DNA of 64,000 nt from Chryseobacterium oranimense. GTDB taxonomy: Bacteria > Bacteroidota > Bacteroidia > Flavobacteriales > Weeksellaceae. Location: assembly GCF_025244725.1 (NCBI RefSeq), contig NZ_CP104203.1:2976001-3040000 (forward strand). Direction: 5' to 3'. Each line of letters opens with the position of its first letter. The stretch's first letter is position 1. Below the pieces are notes generated by a model, which did not search any database, was not told the DNA's origin, and saw only the letters and a list, made by a program, of their open reading frames with translations. A program made the position numbers and the translations under genes. Positions 19,035-28,234 of the stretch are shown here, in pieces.

Positions 19035-19110
19035 CTATATTATTTACTATTTTTTAATTCTTAAAATTAAAGTATTTCTTTTTTACTGTTTATTAAAATT
19101 CATTAAAATC

Positions 19111-20346
19111 TTAATCTTCAAATTCTTCTCTCAGAATTCGTTTTACATCTTCGATGGTTTCTTCTTCAAGATCTACCATATTTAAAAGACTCTCAGTATC
19201 TTTATCCAATACCGATTTCGCAGTAGTAAGACCTACTTTCTTAAATTCATCCAAAATCCACTGCTCAATATCGTCATTGAATTCTCTCAAATCAACATCG
19301 TCATCCTCGCTGGATTCTCTATAAACATCAATTTCATATCCGGACAGCCATGAAGCCAGTCTGATATTCTGCCCCTGCTTTCCGATTACTTTGGAAATCT
19401 CTTCAACCGGGGTATAAACCAGTGCATAGTTTGCATCCTCGTTGATATCAATTTTATTGATGGTAACATTTCCTAAAGCTCTCTTCACCATAATTTCAGG
19501 GTTTTTAGACCACTGAATCACATCGATGTTTTCATTTCTCAACTCTCTTACAACCCCATGAATTCTGGATCCTTTTACCCCCACACAGGCACCTACAGGA
19601 TCTATTCTGTCATCATAAGCATCTACTGCAATCTTCGCCTTCTCACCAGGAATTCTAACTACTTTTTTAAGCATAATAGTTCCGTCCTGGATTTCAGGAA
19701 TTTCCAGCTCTAATAATTTCTCAAGGAATTTAGGTGCAGTTCTGGAAATAATAATCTGTGGTTTTGAACCTTTAAAATCTACTGTTTCAACAATAGCTCT
19801 GATATTTTCGCCTTTTTTAAAGAAGTCGGACGGGATCTGGTTTTCTTTCGGCAAAATAAATTCATTCTCCTCATCATCCAGTAAAATCACATGCTTGTGA
19901 CGGATGTGGTGGATCTCACCGATAACAATTTCCCCGATCTTATCTCTGAACTGCTCATAAAGCATTGCATTGTTATGCTCCTGAAGCTTGGTAGCCAGGA
20001 TCTGCTTTAAGGTAAGAATATTTCTTCTTCCCAATTGGGCAACAGGAATTTCCATTGTAAAATCTTCACCCACTTCGAAAGTAGGGTCAATTTTTTTAGC
20101 TTCAGAAAGTTCAATTTCCAGATCATCATCTTCAGACATTTCGTCTTCTACAATCGTTTTATTTAAAAATATCTGAAAATCTCCTTTATCAGGGTTCACA
20201 ATTACATCAAAATGATCATCCGAATCAAATCTCTTTCTCAGAAGAGTCTTCAGTGAATCTTCAATAATCGCCATAAGATCAATCTTACTGATCCCTTTTT
20301 CGTCTTTAAAATCACCAAAGGATTCAATCAACGCTATATTATCCAT
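19111..20346 (-). CDS. nusA: Transcription termination/antitermination factor NusA
   Basis: NusA binds RNA polymerase and nascent RNA to control pausing, termination and antitermination. The 411 residues cover the N-terminal polymerase-binding domain (about 1-130), an S1 domain (IVIGEIHHIRHKHVILLDD region) and two KH domains (GVKGSRIHGVVREL and VIGKQGQNIRLA loops). A short C-terminal extension follows, and the acidic repeats of E. coli NusA are absent. It lies between rimP and infB in the conserved operon, with gaps of 15 and 76 bases. Confidence 0.96.
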   Translation of the reverse strand: MDNIALIESFGDFKDEKGISKIDLMAIIEDSLKTLLRKRFDSDDHFDVIVNPDKGDFQIFLNKTIVEDEMSEDDDLEIELSEAKKIDPTFEVGEDFTMEIPVAQLGRRNILTLKQILATKLQEHNNAMLYEQFRDKIGEIVIGEIHHIRHKHVILLDDEENEFILPKENQIPSDFFKKGENIRAIVETVDFKGSKPQIIISRTAPKFLEKLLELEIPEIQDGTIMLKKVVRIPGEKAKIAVDAYDDRIDPVGACVGVKGSRIHGVVRELRNENIDVIQWSKNPEIMVKRALGNVTINKIDINEDANYALVYTPVEEISKVIGKQGQNIRLASWLSGYEIDVYRESSEDDDVDLREFNDDIEQWILDEFKKVGLTTAKSVLDKDTESLLNMVDLEEETIEDVKRILREEFED

Positions 20347-20361
20347 CTATTCTTTTTTCTT

Positions 20362-20829
20362 TTAAAATTTAATTATTACTAATGCCTTTTTTATCTCAGA
20401 GTAAGGAATTTCTTTTTCCTCCTCCACATCCACTTTCCCTTTTCCGATATCTTTCGGCTTACGGTAGCGTAAAACAAGCGTGATCTTTTCATCATCAACT
20501 TTTGCCAGCTCTCCTTCAATTTTGGAAGAATCGTTCAGCAATACTTCAATCTCTCTTCCTATATTTTTCCTGTATTGTCTTGGAGCAGACAGCGGTTCGC
20601 TTAGTCCTGCAGACATCACCTGAAGGCTGAAATCATGCTCTTCACGATCCATATTAAACTCTACGGCACGGCTTGCATCAAGGCAGTCCTGAAGAGTCAC
20701 CCCATTATCACCATCCAGGATCACAGTGATATCATCTCCTGCGGAAATCTTCAGATCCACAAGAAATAAATCCTCTCTGCTTTCAAGGAATTCATTTAAT
20801 AATTCTTCAATTCTTTTTTTAAACTCCAT
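20362..20829 (-). CDS. rimP: Ribosome maturation factor RimP
   Basis: RimP assists 30S subunit assembly. The 155-residue protein has the two expected domains: an N-terminal alpha/beta half (about 1-80, with the DGDNGVTLQDCLDASRAVE segment) and a C-terminal SH3-like barrel with the SAGLSEPLSAPRQYRKNIGREIEVLL motif at the junction. It heads the rimP-nusA-infB operon. A good promoter and a terminator-like hairpin lie in the leader, which suggests transcriptional attenuation. Confidence 0.94.
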   Translation of the reverse strand: MEFKKRIEELLNEFLESREDLFLVDLKISAGDDITVILDGDNGVTLQDCLDASRAVEFNMDREEHDFSLQVMSAGLSEPLSAPRQYRKNIGREIEVLLNDSSKIEGELAKVDDEKITLVLRYRKPKDIGKGKVDVEEEKEIPYSEIKKALVIIKF

Positions 20830-20861
20830 ACATTAATTATCTTGATTTACCAGTACGAAAA

Positions 20862-20882
20862 AAGGCTTTCTTCCGAAGCCTT
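20862..20882 (-). terminator. Terminator-like hairpin in the rimP operon leader (possible attenuator)
   Basis: On the minus strand AAGGCTT-cggaaga-AAGCCTT is followed by a run of T. It lies between the predicted promoter (20908-20939) and the rimP start (20829), so it would be the first thing transcribed in the operon leader. An attenuator that responds to NusA or elongation state is an inference. Confidence 0.6.
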
Positions 20883-20907
20883 CCCATTTTTTCCTGTAAA
20901 TCCACTG

Positions 20908-20939
20908 CAAATATACGCATTTTTTCTAAAAAAGCAAAA
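20908..20939 (-). promoter_or_regulatory. Promoter of the rimP-nusA-infB operon
   Basis: Minus-strand TATATTTG (20908-20915) is preceded, after a 19-base spacer, by TTTTG (20935-20939). Both boxes and their spacing fit the Bacteroidota consensus TTTG-N19-21-TAnnTTTG. This is the best promoter match I noticed in the window. Confidence 0.7.
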
Positions 20940-21014
20940 TCTACTTCGTTATCAAGTAAATACCCTAAATTTTTCAATAAGCTAAATTAAACAAGCGGGT
21001 GAAAGTATTTTTAT

Positions 21015-21022
21015 TATTTTTG
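21015..21022 (+). promoter_or_regulatory. Candidate promoter -7 box at the head of the polysaccharide locus
   Basis: TATTTTTG (TAnnTTTG) lies 24 bases before the ugd GTG start. No clear -33 element is seen. Confidence 0.45.
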
Positions 21023-21046
21023 CCTTAAAATTTAAAAACAGACATT

Positions 21047-22360
21047 GTGAATATAACAATTGTAGGAACAGGTTATGTAGGGCTGGTTACAGGTACTACC
21101 CTGGCAGAACTTGGCAATTCAGTATACTGTGTTGACATTGATGAAAAGAAAGTAGAAGGTATGAAAAACGGCGTAGTTCCCATCTATGAGCCGAACCTTG
21201 AAGAAATGTTTTTGAGAAACATTCAATCGGAAAGATTATTTTTCACCACCAATCTTAAAGAAGCTTTGGACAAAAGCGAAGTCATATACCTTGCGCTTCC
21301 AACACCGCCGGGAGAAGACGGCTCTGCAGATCTTTCATACGTTATCCAGGTTGCCAATAATATCGGAGAAATGATGACTGAATATAAGGTTATCGTAAAT
21401 AAAAGTACAGTTCCTGTAGGAACGGCAGACAAAGTAAGAGAAGTGATCGCCTCTAAGACAAGTATCCCTTTTGATGTAGTCTCCAACCCGGAGTTCTTAA
21501 GAGAAGGTTTTGCTGTGGAAGATTCCATGAACCCCTCAAGAGTCGTTGTAGGAGCCAGCTCCGAAAAAGCAAAGAATATAATGGCCCAGATTTACCAGCC
21601 ATTTACCAATACGGGAATTCCGATTATTTTCATGGATGAAAAATCTTCGGAGCTTACCAAATATGCTGCTAATTCATTCCTTGCCGTAAAAATCACCTTC
21701 ATGAATGAAATAGCCAATTACTGTGAAAAAGTAGGTGCTGACGTAGACAAGGTAAGGCTGGGAATGGGGAGTGACGACAGAATTGGGCACCGGTTCTTAT
21801 TCCCTGGAATAGGATACGGCGGAAGCTGTTTTCCTAAAGATGTAAAAGCACTTATAAAATCCGGAATACAGGAAGATTTCAACTTCCAGATTCTAGAAGC
21901 TACGGAAAAAGTAAATACAACACAGAAAGTAATTCTTGTTTCGGAGATCGAGAAATATTTCGGAGGAAGCATCAGCGGAAAAAAAATTGCAATGTGGGGA
22001 TTGGCTTTCAAAGCTAACACAGATGACATCCGGGAGGCCTCTTCTCTGGACAATATTGCTCTTTTATTAGAAAAAGGCGCAAAAATTGCTGCGTATGATG
22101 CGGTAGCAGAAAATAATGTAAAAAAACTGTTGGGTGATAAAATACAATATGCGAAAGGAATGTATGATGCTCTTGAAGATGCAGATGCCTTATTTATTGC
22201 CACAGAATGGCCTGAATTTAAAAATCCGAATTTTGAAATGATGGCTAAAAAAATGAAAAATAAAGTCATTTTCGACGGAAGAAACATGTATCCGCTTGAA
22301 ATCCCGGAACAAAATGGATTTCATTATAAAAGTATCGGAAGAAAAACCATAGAAAATTAA
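21047..22360 (+). CDS. ugd: UDP-glucose 6-dehydrogenase
   Basis: This enzyme oxidises UDP-glucose twice to UDP-glucuronate in the cytosol, supplying uronic acid for the polysaccharide. The 437-residue length is standard. The N-terminal NAD-binding motif GTGYVGL (7-13), the central helix ELTKYAANSFLAVKI, the catalytic cysteine in GYGGSCFPKD (Cys261) and the C-terminal UDP-binding domain (WGLAFKANTDDIREA) are all present. The start is GTG. It opens the locus and lies 3 bases before rfbB, so the two are co-transcribed. A related UDP-sugar dehydrogenase (e.g. for ManNAc) cannot be fully excluded, but UDP-glucose fits best. Confidence 0.9.
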   Translation: MNITIVGTGYVGLVTGTTLAELGNSVYCVDIDEKKVEGMKNGVVPIYEPNLEEMFLRNIQSERLFFTTNLKEALDKSEVIYLALPTPPGEDGSADLSYVIQVANNIGEMMTEYKVIVNKSTVPVGTADKVREVIASKTSIPFDVVSNPEFLREGFAVEDSMNPSRVVVGASSEKAKNIMAQIYQPFTNTGIPIIFMDEKSSELTKYAANSFLAVKITFMNEIANYCEKVGADVDKVRLGMGSDDRIGHRFLFPGIGYGGSCFPKDVKALIKSGIQEDFNFQILEATEKVNTTQKVILVSEIEKYFGGSISGKKIAMWGLAFKANTDDIREASSLDNIALLLEKGAKIAAYDAVAENNVKKLLGDKIQYAKGMYDALEDADALFIATEWPEFKNPNFEMMAKKMKNKVIFDGRNMYPLEIPEQNGFHYKSIGRKTIEN

Positions 22361-22363
22361 CAG

Positions 22364-23443
22364 ATGAAAAATATAATTATTACCGGAGGAGCCGGATTCA
22401 TAGGTTCTCATGTTGTAAGAGAATTTGTAAAAAATAACCCGGATACTAAAATCATCAATCTTGACGCCCTCACTTACGCAGGAAACTTAGAAAACCTTAA
22501 GGATATTGAAAATGAGCCTAATTATGTTTTTGAAAAGGCAGACATTACAAAACCTGAAGAGCTGAGAAAAATATTCGAAAAATATAATCCTGATGCTGTA
22601 GTGCATCTGGCCGCAGAAAGCCATGTAGACAGAAGTATTACAGACCCGATGGCATTCATTAATACCAATGTAAACGGAACTGCCAATCTTCTTAATTTAT
22701 GCAAGGAATTCTGGACTCTTAATCCGGATCACACCCATGGAAGATTCCCTGACGAAAAAAGAACCAATTTGTTTTACCACGTTTCTACGGACGAAGTATA
22801 TGGAAGCCTTGGAGAAACCGGGTTTTTTCTGGAAACTACCGCTTATGATCCGCAATCACCGTATTCTGCATCCAAAGCAGCTTCTGACCATTTGGTAAGA
22901 GCATACGGGAATACTTATGGAATGCCATTTATCATCTCCAACTGTTCAAACAATTACGGACCGAATCATTTCCCTGAGAAATTAATCCCTCTTTGTATTT
23001 CAAATATTATTAATGAAAGACCATTGCCAATTTACGGTGACGGTAAATATACAAGAGACTGGTTATTTGTAATAGATCATGCAAAAGGTATTCATCAAAT
23101 ATTTAATGAAGCTAAAACCGGTGAGACTTATAACATCGGAGGATTCAACGAGTGGCAGAATATTGACCTGGTGAAAGAACTGATTAAACAAATGGATTCC
23201 AAGCTTGGAAAACCTGAAGGATATTCTGAAAAATTAATCACATTTGTAAAAGACAGACCGGGACATGACAAGCGTTATGCTATTGATGCCACTAAGCTTA
23301 ACAAAGATTTAGGCTGGAAACCGTCTGTAACTTTCGAAGAAGGACTTTCAAAAACCATCGACTGGTATCTTGAGAACAAAGAATGGCTTGAGAATGTTAC
23401 CAGTGGAGATTATCAGAAATACTACGAAAAGCAATATAATTAA
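22364..23443 (+). CDS. rfbB: dTDP-glucose 4,6-dehydratase
   Basis: RfbB converts dTDP-glucose to dTDP-4-keto-6-deoxyglucose. It is an extended short-chain dehydrogenase of 359 residues with GGAGFIGSH near the N-terminus, [11 protein letters not shown], the active-site STDEVYG triad segment, and [12 protein letters not shown] carrying the catalytic Tyr/Lys. The C-terminal [14 protein letters not shown] is characteristic. It lies directly between ugd and rfbA. rfbC and rfbD are absent here, so the product is probably consumed by the FdtA/FdtB and VioA-like enzymes downstream instead of becoming rhamnose. Confidence 0.96.
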   Translation: MKNIIITGGAGFIGSHVVREFVKNNPDTKIINLDALTYAGNLENLKDIENEPNYVFEKADITKPEELRKIFEKYNPDAVVHLAAESHVDRSITDPMAFINTNVNGTANLLNLCKEFWTLNPDHTHGRFPDEKRTNLFYHVSTDEVYGSLGETGFFLETTAYDPQSPYSASKAASDHLVRAYGNTYGMPFIISNCSNNYGPNHFPEKLIPLCISNIINERPLPIYGDGKYTRDWLFVIDHAKGIHQIFNEAKTGETYNIGGFNEWQNIDLVKELIKQMDSKLGKPEGYSEKLITFVKDRPGHDKRYAIDATKLNKDLGWKPSVTFEEGLSKTIDWYLENKEWLENVTSGDYQKYYEKQYN

Positions 23444-23454
23444 CAAACACAAGA

Positions 23455-24318
23455 ATGAAAGGAATTATATTAGCCGGAGGATCCGGAACAAGACTTTACC
23501 CTCTTACCATCGCCGTAAGCAAGCAGCTGATGCCTGTTTATGACAAGCCAATGATCTACTACCCTCTTTCAACTTTGCTTCTGGCAGGGATTAAAGATAT
23601 TCTGATTATTACAACCCCTCACGATCAGCCGGGATTCATCAAACTTTTAGGTGATGGCTCCCAGATCGGATGTAATATTGAATATGTAGTGCAGCCGAGC
23701 CCAGATGGATTGGCACAGGCCTTCATTTTAGGTGATCAGTTTATTGGCAATGATCCTGCGGCACTAGTACTGGGAGATAATATCTTCTATGGCTCTGAAA
23801 TGGGAACTCTGCTGAAGAACAAAACCAACCCAGATGGCGGAGTTGTTTTCGCTTATCACGTTTCCGATCCGGAAAGATATGGAGTTGTAGAGTTCGACGA
23901 TAATCTTAAAGCAGTCTCCATTGAAGAAAAACCTTCAAACCCAAAATCGAATTATGCAGTTCCCGGCTTATATTTTTACGACAATGAGGTAGTGGAAATA
24001 GCAAAAAACATCAAGCCTTCTGCAAGAGGAGAGCTGGAAATTACGGATGTCAACAATGTTTATCTAAGCAAAGGAAAACTGGAGGTAGGAGTTCTGGACA
24101 GAGGCACCGCCTGGCTTGATACCGGAACATTCGATTCTTTGAATGATGCTTCTGAATTTGTAAGCGTTATTGAAAAAAGACAGGGCTTTAAGATTGGATG
24201 TATTGAAGAAATTGCATTCAGAAATAAGTTTATCAATGAAGAAAAGCTGCTTGAAACAGCTGAAAAGTATGGTAAAAGCGGTTATGGGGAATACCTGAAA
24301 CAGCTTGTCAGAAAATAA
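23455..24318 (+). CDS. rfbA: Glucose-1-phosphate thymidylyltransferase
   Basis: RfbA makes dTDP-glucose from dTTP and glucose-1-phosphate. The 287-residue protein has the nucleotide-binding [21 protein letters not shown], the LGDNIFYG metal and sugar site, and [15 protein letters not shown] residues (here [15 protein letters not shown]). It closes the first transcription unit, which ends in a hairpin at 24344-24376. A second, decayed copy of its 3' end lies about 4 kb downstream (28235-28347). Confidence 0.96.
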   Translation: MKGIILAGGSGTRLYPLTIAVSKQLMPVYDKPMIYYPLSTLLLAGIKDILIITTPHDQPGFIKLLGDGSQIGCNIEYVVQPSPDGLAQAFILGDQFIGNDPAALVLGDNIFYGSEMGTLLKNKTNPDGGVVFAYHVSDPERYGVVEFDDNLKAVSIEEKPSNPKSNYAVPGLYFYDNEVVEIAKNIKPSARGELEITDVNNVYLSKGKLEVGVLDRGTAWLDTGTFDSLNDASEFVSVIEKRQGFKIGCIEEIAFRNKFINEEKLLETAEKYGKSGYGEYLKQLVRK

Positions 24319-24343
24319 AAAATTATAATTTATAAAATTTCAG

Positions 24344-24376
24344 CAACTATTGGCTTTATGGCTAATAGTTGTTTTT
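24344..24376 (+). terminator. Terminator after rfbA
   Basis: CAACTATT (24344-24351) pairs with AATAGTTG (24364-24371), with G-U extended pairs inside, followed by TTTTT. A closely similar hairpin occurs at 27887-27920 and a degenerate one at 28383-28411. Confidence 0.75.
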
Positions 24377-24472
24377 AATATAACACCTTATCTGATCCGG
24401 AACCTATGATACATATTTTCTATACATAATAGATAATAGCAGCAGGCAGTAGTCCGATAGTAATTTTATAAT

Positions 24473-24480
24473 TAACTTTG
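24473..24480 (+). promoter_or_regulatory. Candidate promoter -7 box for the fdtA cassette
   Basis: TAACTTTG (TAnnTTTG) lies 28 bases before the fdtA ATG and after the rfbA terminator. This supports separate transcription of 24509-27805. Confidence 0.45.
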
Positions 24481-24508
24481 AGGCTTTAAAGAATTTTTTA
24501 TCACATTA

Positions 24509-24922
24509 ATGGAATACAATAAACCAAAAATCATCACATTCGATAAAATAGGATCATCTCAGCTGGGTTACATTACCATTGCCGAAACGCAGAACAATGT
24601 TCCTTTTGAGATCAAACGGGTCTACTGGACTTACTACACTCCTCATGATGTAACCCGAGGCGGACATGCCCACAAGGCTCTGCAGCAGATGATATTTGCA
24701 GTCTCAGGAACCATCATTTTTAATACGGAAGATGAAAACGGTCATAAAGAAACTTTTACCTTAGACCATCCTACAAAAGGGTTGTATATTCCCAAACTGG
24801 TGTGGAGAGACATTCAGTTTTCCCATAATGCGGTTTTGCTGTGCCTGGCTTCGGAAGTATATGACGAGGAAGATTATTTCAGAGATTATGAAAACTTTAA
24901 AGCGGTAACCCAACAAAAATAA
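24509..24922 (+). CDS. fdtA: dTDP-4-keto-6-deoxyglucose 3,4-ketoisomerase (FdtA/QdtA family)
   Basis: This 137-residue cupin moves the keto group from C4 to C3 of dTDP-4-keto-6-deoxyglucose, preparing it for amination at C3. The family motif TRGGHAHKALQQ is present with the paired histidines His53 and His55, the usual catalytic pair. KGLYIPKLVWRDI supplies the conserved C-terminal strand. It heads a cassette with a GNAT, an ACP, a KAS III and the fdtB-type aminotransferase. Whether the product is the galacto (Fuc3N) or gluco (Qui3N) isomer cannot be decided from sequence alone. Confidence 0.88.
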   Translation: MEYNKPKIITFDKIGSSQLGYITIAETQNNVPFEIKRVYWTYYTPHDVTRGGHAHKALQQMIFAVSGTIIFNTEDENGHKETFTLDHPTKGLYIPKLVWRDIQFSHNAVLLCLASEVYDEEDYFRDYENFKAVTQQK

Positions 24923-24942
24923 TTTCCATAAAATAGCAGAAA

Positions 24943-25470
24943 ATGATAATTGAATATAAAGGAATTAAACTAAGATTTGTTGAGGCTGATGATGCTGAAT
25001 TTATTGTATCCATCAGGAACAATGAAAAAAAATCGAGATTTATTTCAAAAACTTCTCAGGATGTGGATGCCCAGAAGCAATGGATCTCGGATTATAAAGA
25101 ACGTGAACAGCAGAAAAAAGAATTCTATTTTATTGCAGTTGATGAAAAAAATGAAGATTATGCCACATACAGAGTTTACAAAATAGACTCCGGACTGCCT
25201 GAAATAGGAAGCTGGGTTTCAAAACCAGATTATTCAAACATCAAGAATTCGATAAAAGTAGATGTTGCGGTAAAAGATTTTGTACTGAACGAATTGAAAT
25301 TCGACACCCTTCAGTTTGAAGTAAGAAAACAGAATACGTCAGTCAACAGTTATCATAAACTTTTCCAGCCGGAACTGGTAAGAAGTGATGACGAAAACAA
25401 TTATTATCTGCTGAGAAGAGACACTTTTAACAGGATACTTCCGGATATTCTTAAAAAATTTAAAATATAA
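24943..25470 (+). CDS. GNAT-family N-acyltransferase, probable amino-sugar acylase
   Basis: A 175-residue GNAT protein: KGIKLRFVEADDAEFIVSIRNNEK is the typical first strand and helix of this group, and a C-terminal helix follows the VRKQNTSVNSYHKLF region. In fdt or qdt clusters the acetyl group is usually added by a left-handed beta-helix enzyme. Here a GNAT takes that place and is followed 4 bases later by an ACP. That suggests it transfers an acyl group from acyl-ACP to the 3-amino group of the dTDP sugar (inference from context). Acetyl-CoA as donor remains possible. Confidence 0.7.
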   Translation: MIIEYKGIKLRFVEADDAEFIVSIRNNEKKSRFISKTSQDVDAQKQWISDYKEREQQKKEFYFIAVDEKNEDYATYRVYKIDSGLPEIGSWVSKPDYSNIKNSIKVDVAVKDFVLNELKFDTLQFEVRKQNTSVNSYHKLFQPELVRSDDENNYYLLRRDTFNRILPDILKKFKI

Positions 25471-25474
25471 ACTT

Positions 25475-25705
25475 ATGTCAATCAATGAATTTATCAAAAA
25501 TTTCCAGTCTCAGCTGGAAAATACAGATACAGTAATAGAACCTGAAACAGCATATAACCAGGAAAGCTACTGGGATTCGCTCACTGCTATGGTTATCAAG
25601 GTAATGATCGAGGATGAATACGGAGTAGATATTGAACCCGAGCAAATCACATCGTTCAAAAATATCAATGAACTTTACTCTTTTATTGTTGAGAAAAAAC
25701 AGTAA
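25475..25705 (+). CDS. Acyl carrier protein (first of three in the locus)
   Basis: A 76-residue acidic carrier protein. Ser35 in the motif YWDSLTAM is the expected phosphopantetheine attachment site, and the following helix VIKVMIEDEYGVDI is typical of ACPs. It is not the housekeeping AcpP: it is divergent and packed between a GNAT gene (4-base gap) and a KAS III gene (9-base gap). It probably holds the acyl chain that the KAS III builds and the GNAT transfers. Confidence 0.85.
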   Translation: MSINEFIKNFQSQLENTDTVIEPETAYNQESYWDSLTAMVIKVMIEDEYGVDIEPEQITSFKNINELYSFIVEKKQ

Positions 25706-25714
25706 CATCAGACA

Positions 25715-26686
25715 ATGGCTTTTATAAAACATATTTCAACATATATTCCTGAAAAGGTCATTTCCAATGAGGAGATCTCGAAAAAATTTCCTGACTGGGA
25801 AAGTGATAAAATTCTGGGAAAAATAGGAATCAGAAACAGAAATATCACCGGTGAAGATGAATTCACCTCAGATATAGCTGTTAAAGCCCTTAACAAGCTC
25901 GTTGAAGAATACCAGCTTGACAAATCTTCAGTAGATTACCTCATCGTCTGCACTCAGAGCCCGGACTATTTCCTTCCTGCTACAGCTTGTATTGTACAGG
26001 CTCAGGCCGGGTTAAATACCACTTGCGGGGCAATAGATATCAACCAGGGGTGTTCAGGATATATTTACGGATTATCCTTAGCCAATGCTCTTATCGACTC
26101 CAAAATGATGAAAAATGTTGTTCTGATAACGGCAGAAACCTACTCAAAACACATTCATGAAGACGACAAAGGTAATATCAGCCTTTTTGGAGATGCAGCC
26201 ACCGCAACCCTGATCTCCGAAGACGGTGATTATGAAATCCTGAAATTCTCTGTGGGAACCGATGGTGAGGGAGCTAAAAACCTGATCGTTAAAAACGGTG
26301 CCGTCAGAAATCAAAAAACAGAAGACAAAGAGGATAAAGACAATTATCTTCACATGAACGGCCCGAAAATTTTTGATTTTACTTCAAAAGCCATTCCCGG
26401 TCTTGTAGAAGAAAACCTGAAAAAAAACGGATTTGAAAAAAGCGATATTGATACTTTCATTTTCCATCAGGCCAATACCTTCATGCTGGATTTCCTGAGA
26501 AAAAGAATCAATATTCCACAGGAAAACTTCGTGATCGATATGCTGGATTATGGCAATACCGTATCATCCACCATTCCTATTGCTTTTAAAAACTCATTTA
26601 CAACAAGAGATTCCAAAAATGTAATGCTTGTAGGTTTTGGCGTAGGCTACTCCTGGGGAGCAGTTTGCCTGAGAAAAAATAATTGA
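25715..26686 (+). CDS. 3-oxoacyl-ACP synthase III (FabH-like), first paralogue
   Basis: A 323-residue thiolase-fold condensing enzyme. The catalytic triad is complete: Cys113 in NQGCSGYIYG, His in FHQANTFML and Asn in DYGNTVSSTIP. FabH-type enzymes start chains from acyl-CoA and malonyl-ACP. Its position between a private ACP and an aminotransferase suggests it makes a short beta-keto acyl-ACP for sugar acylation. No ketoreductase is seen in the cassette, so a 3-keto product or a pure transacylase role are both open. It is clearly paralogous to the gene at 57460-58434. Confidence 0.88.
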   Translation: MAFIKHISTYIPEKVISNEEISKKFPDWESDKILGKIGIRNRNITGEDEFTSDIAVKALNKLVEEYQLDKSSVDYLIVCTQSPDYFLPATACIVQAQAGLNTTCGAIDINQGCSGYIYGLSLANALIDSKMMKNVVLITAETYSKHIHEDDKGNISLFGDAATATLISEDGDYEILKFSVGTDGEGAKNLIVKNGAVRNQKTEDKEDKDNYLHMNGPKIFDFTSKAIPGLVEENLKKNGFEKSDIDTFIFHQANTFMLDFLRKRINIPQENFVIDMLDYGNTVSSTIPIAFKNSFTTRDSKNVMLVGFGVGYSWGAVCLRKNN

Positions 26687-26704
26687 GCGTTAAAAAATAA
26701 TATT

Positions 26705-27805
26705 ATGATAAAATTCCTTGATCTTCAAAAGGTCAATTTACAGCATCAGGAAGAAATTGAAAACAGACTTTTAAGTGTTTTCCGAAGCGGATGGTATCTG
26801 CTGGGAGGCGAACTTAAAAACTTTGAAACCAATCTGGCTTTGTATATAGGTTCAGAATATGCTTTGGGAGTTGCCAACGGACTGGATGCTTTACGCCTTA
26901 TCTTCAGAGCCTATATAGAGCTAGGATTTATGCAGCCTGGTGATGAAGTCATAGTTCCTGCCAACACCTATATCGCTTCAGTACTGGCTTTATCAGATAA
27001 CGGGCTGGTTCCTGTATTTGTAGAGCCGGATGCCAATACTTATAATATTGACATTTCAAAAATTGAAGAAAAAATAACACCTAAAACCAAAGCCATCCTG
27101 ATTGTTCACCTTCAGGGAAGAATTGTTTTTTCAGAAGAGCTTAAAAATATAGCGGCAAAACATAACCTGAAAATTGTAGAAGATAATGCTCAGGCTATTG
27201 GCGCAGAATGGAAAGGAATCAAATCAGGAAATCTCGGTGATGCTGCAGGCTTCAGCTTTTACCCCGGGAAAAATCTAGGGGCAATAGGTGATGCAGGCGC
27301 TGTAACCACAAATGATAAGGAATTGTTTGAAGCCATACGTGCTATAGCCAATTACGGATCCAACCAGAAATATGTCAATATTTATAAAGGATTAAATTCC
27401 AGACTGGATGAAATTCAGGCTGCCGTCCTGGATGTGAAGCTGAAACACATAGGCCACGAAAATGGTACACGAAGAGAAGTAGCAAAGCGTTTTATTGCTG
27501 AAATTAACAATCCGAAAATCATCCTTCCCGAAAATCCTGCCGATGAAAATGAACATGTATGGCATGTTTTTGTGATAAGAACGGAAAAAAGAGATGAACT
27601 TCAAGCCTATTTAACTGAAAAGGGGATCAGCACCATTATCCACTACCCTATTCCGCCACATAAACAGGAAGCTTACAAGGAATACAATCATCTTTCGTTC
27701 CCTGTTACCGAAAAAATGCATGAAGAAGTTCTGAGCCTTCCCATTTCTTCTGTTTTAGAAGAAAAAGAGATCCGGGCAATCATAGAAGCGGTTAACAGCT
27801 TCTAG
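26705..27805 (+). CDS. fdtB: DegT/DnrJ/EryC1/StrS sugar aminotransferase (FdtB/QdtB-like)
   Basis: This PLP enzyme of 366 residues aminates the 3-keto sugar made by FdtA, giving dTDP-3-amino-3,6-dideoxyhexose. The PLP lysine lies in [16 protein letters not shown], preceded by the [13 protein letters not shown] segment that contacts PLP and phosphate. Specificity for C3 is inferred from the adjacent fdtA and from the family-typical start [11 protein letters not shown]. It ends the cassette and is followed by a terminator-like hairpin. Confidence 0.87.
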   Translation: MIKFLDLQKVNLQHQEEIENRLLSVFRSGWYLLGGELKNFETNLALYIGSEYALGVANGLDALRLIFRAYIELGFMQPGDEVIVPANTYIASVLALSDNGLVPVFVEPDANTYNIDISKIEEKITPKTKAILIVHLQGRIVFSEELKNIAAKHNLKIVEDNAQAIGAEWKGIKSGNLGDAAGFSFYPGKNLGAIGDAGAVTTNDKELFEAIRAIANYGSNQKYVNIYKGLNSRLDEIQAAVLDVKLKHIGHENGTRREVAKRFIAEINNPKIILPENPADENEHVWHVFVIRTEKRDELQAYLTEKGISTIIHYPIPPHKQEAYKEYNHLSFPVTEKMHEEVLSLPISSVLEEKEIRAIIEAVNSF

Positions 27806-27886
27806 GTTAAGTGAATAATCCCATATTGGTTATCACGGAATGTTCAAACATACGTCTCCAAAATAATAATTCGTATTATAAATTAA

Positions 27887-27920
27887 AAAAACTATTGGCT
27901 TTATAGCTGATAGTTTTTTG
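27887..27920 (+). terminator. Terminator after the fdt cassette, copy of the rfbA terminator
   Basis: AAAAACTATTGGCT pairs with AGCTGATAGTTTTT across a TTAT loop, with two G-U pairs, followed by T residues. The sequence and the 3' flank closely resemble the hairpin after rfbA (24344-24376). Confidence 0.75.
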
Positions 27921-27921
27921 T

Positions 27922-28024
27922 TCATAATAACAAATATTAATATATTAGTTGTTATTTTCCATTTTATGTGAACAATTTTTCACTTATCAAAAAAGTTGAA
28001 TAAGAATTAAATATTTTAAATTTG
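27922..28024 (+). repeat. Direct repeat unit A (promoter-bearing)
   Basis: The segment starting ataataacaaatattaatatattagttg recurs in mutated form at about 28416-28517. Both copies follow a terminator-type hairpin and end in TAAATTTG. The two look roughly three-quarters identical by eye. Confidence 0.6.
27996..28024 (+). promoter_or_regulatory. Orphan promoter in the scar
   Basis: TTG (27996-27998) and TAAATTTG (28017-28024), spaced by 18 bases, form a good Bacteroidota-type promoter. The downstream frame beginning at 28041 is broken after about 23 codons, so the promoter may now be orphaned or read through to wzm. Confidence 0.5.
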
Positions 28025-28234
28025 CAAAAACCTTATACAAATGAATGAAACACAACAAAAGTTGGTAGTAGCTGTAGATTATGGCCACACAAGCATTTTC
28101 AGAATTTTTCGAAAACCCCTAGAGATGTAGCTATACAATTCATCTGATTCCCACGCTTCCCCAATTAATTTATGAATTACACGCAATTGAAAAATAACTT
28201 GTACCTCTGATAAGAAAACCATTTTTTCAGAAAA

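Noticed and set aside
21718..22287. 189-codon minus-strand frame inside ugd
   Set aside because: Antisense to a well-conserved dehydrogenase, no start context and no recognisable motif.
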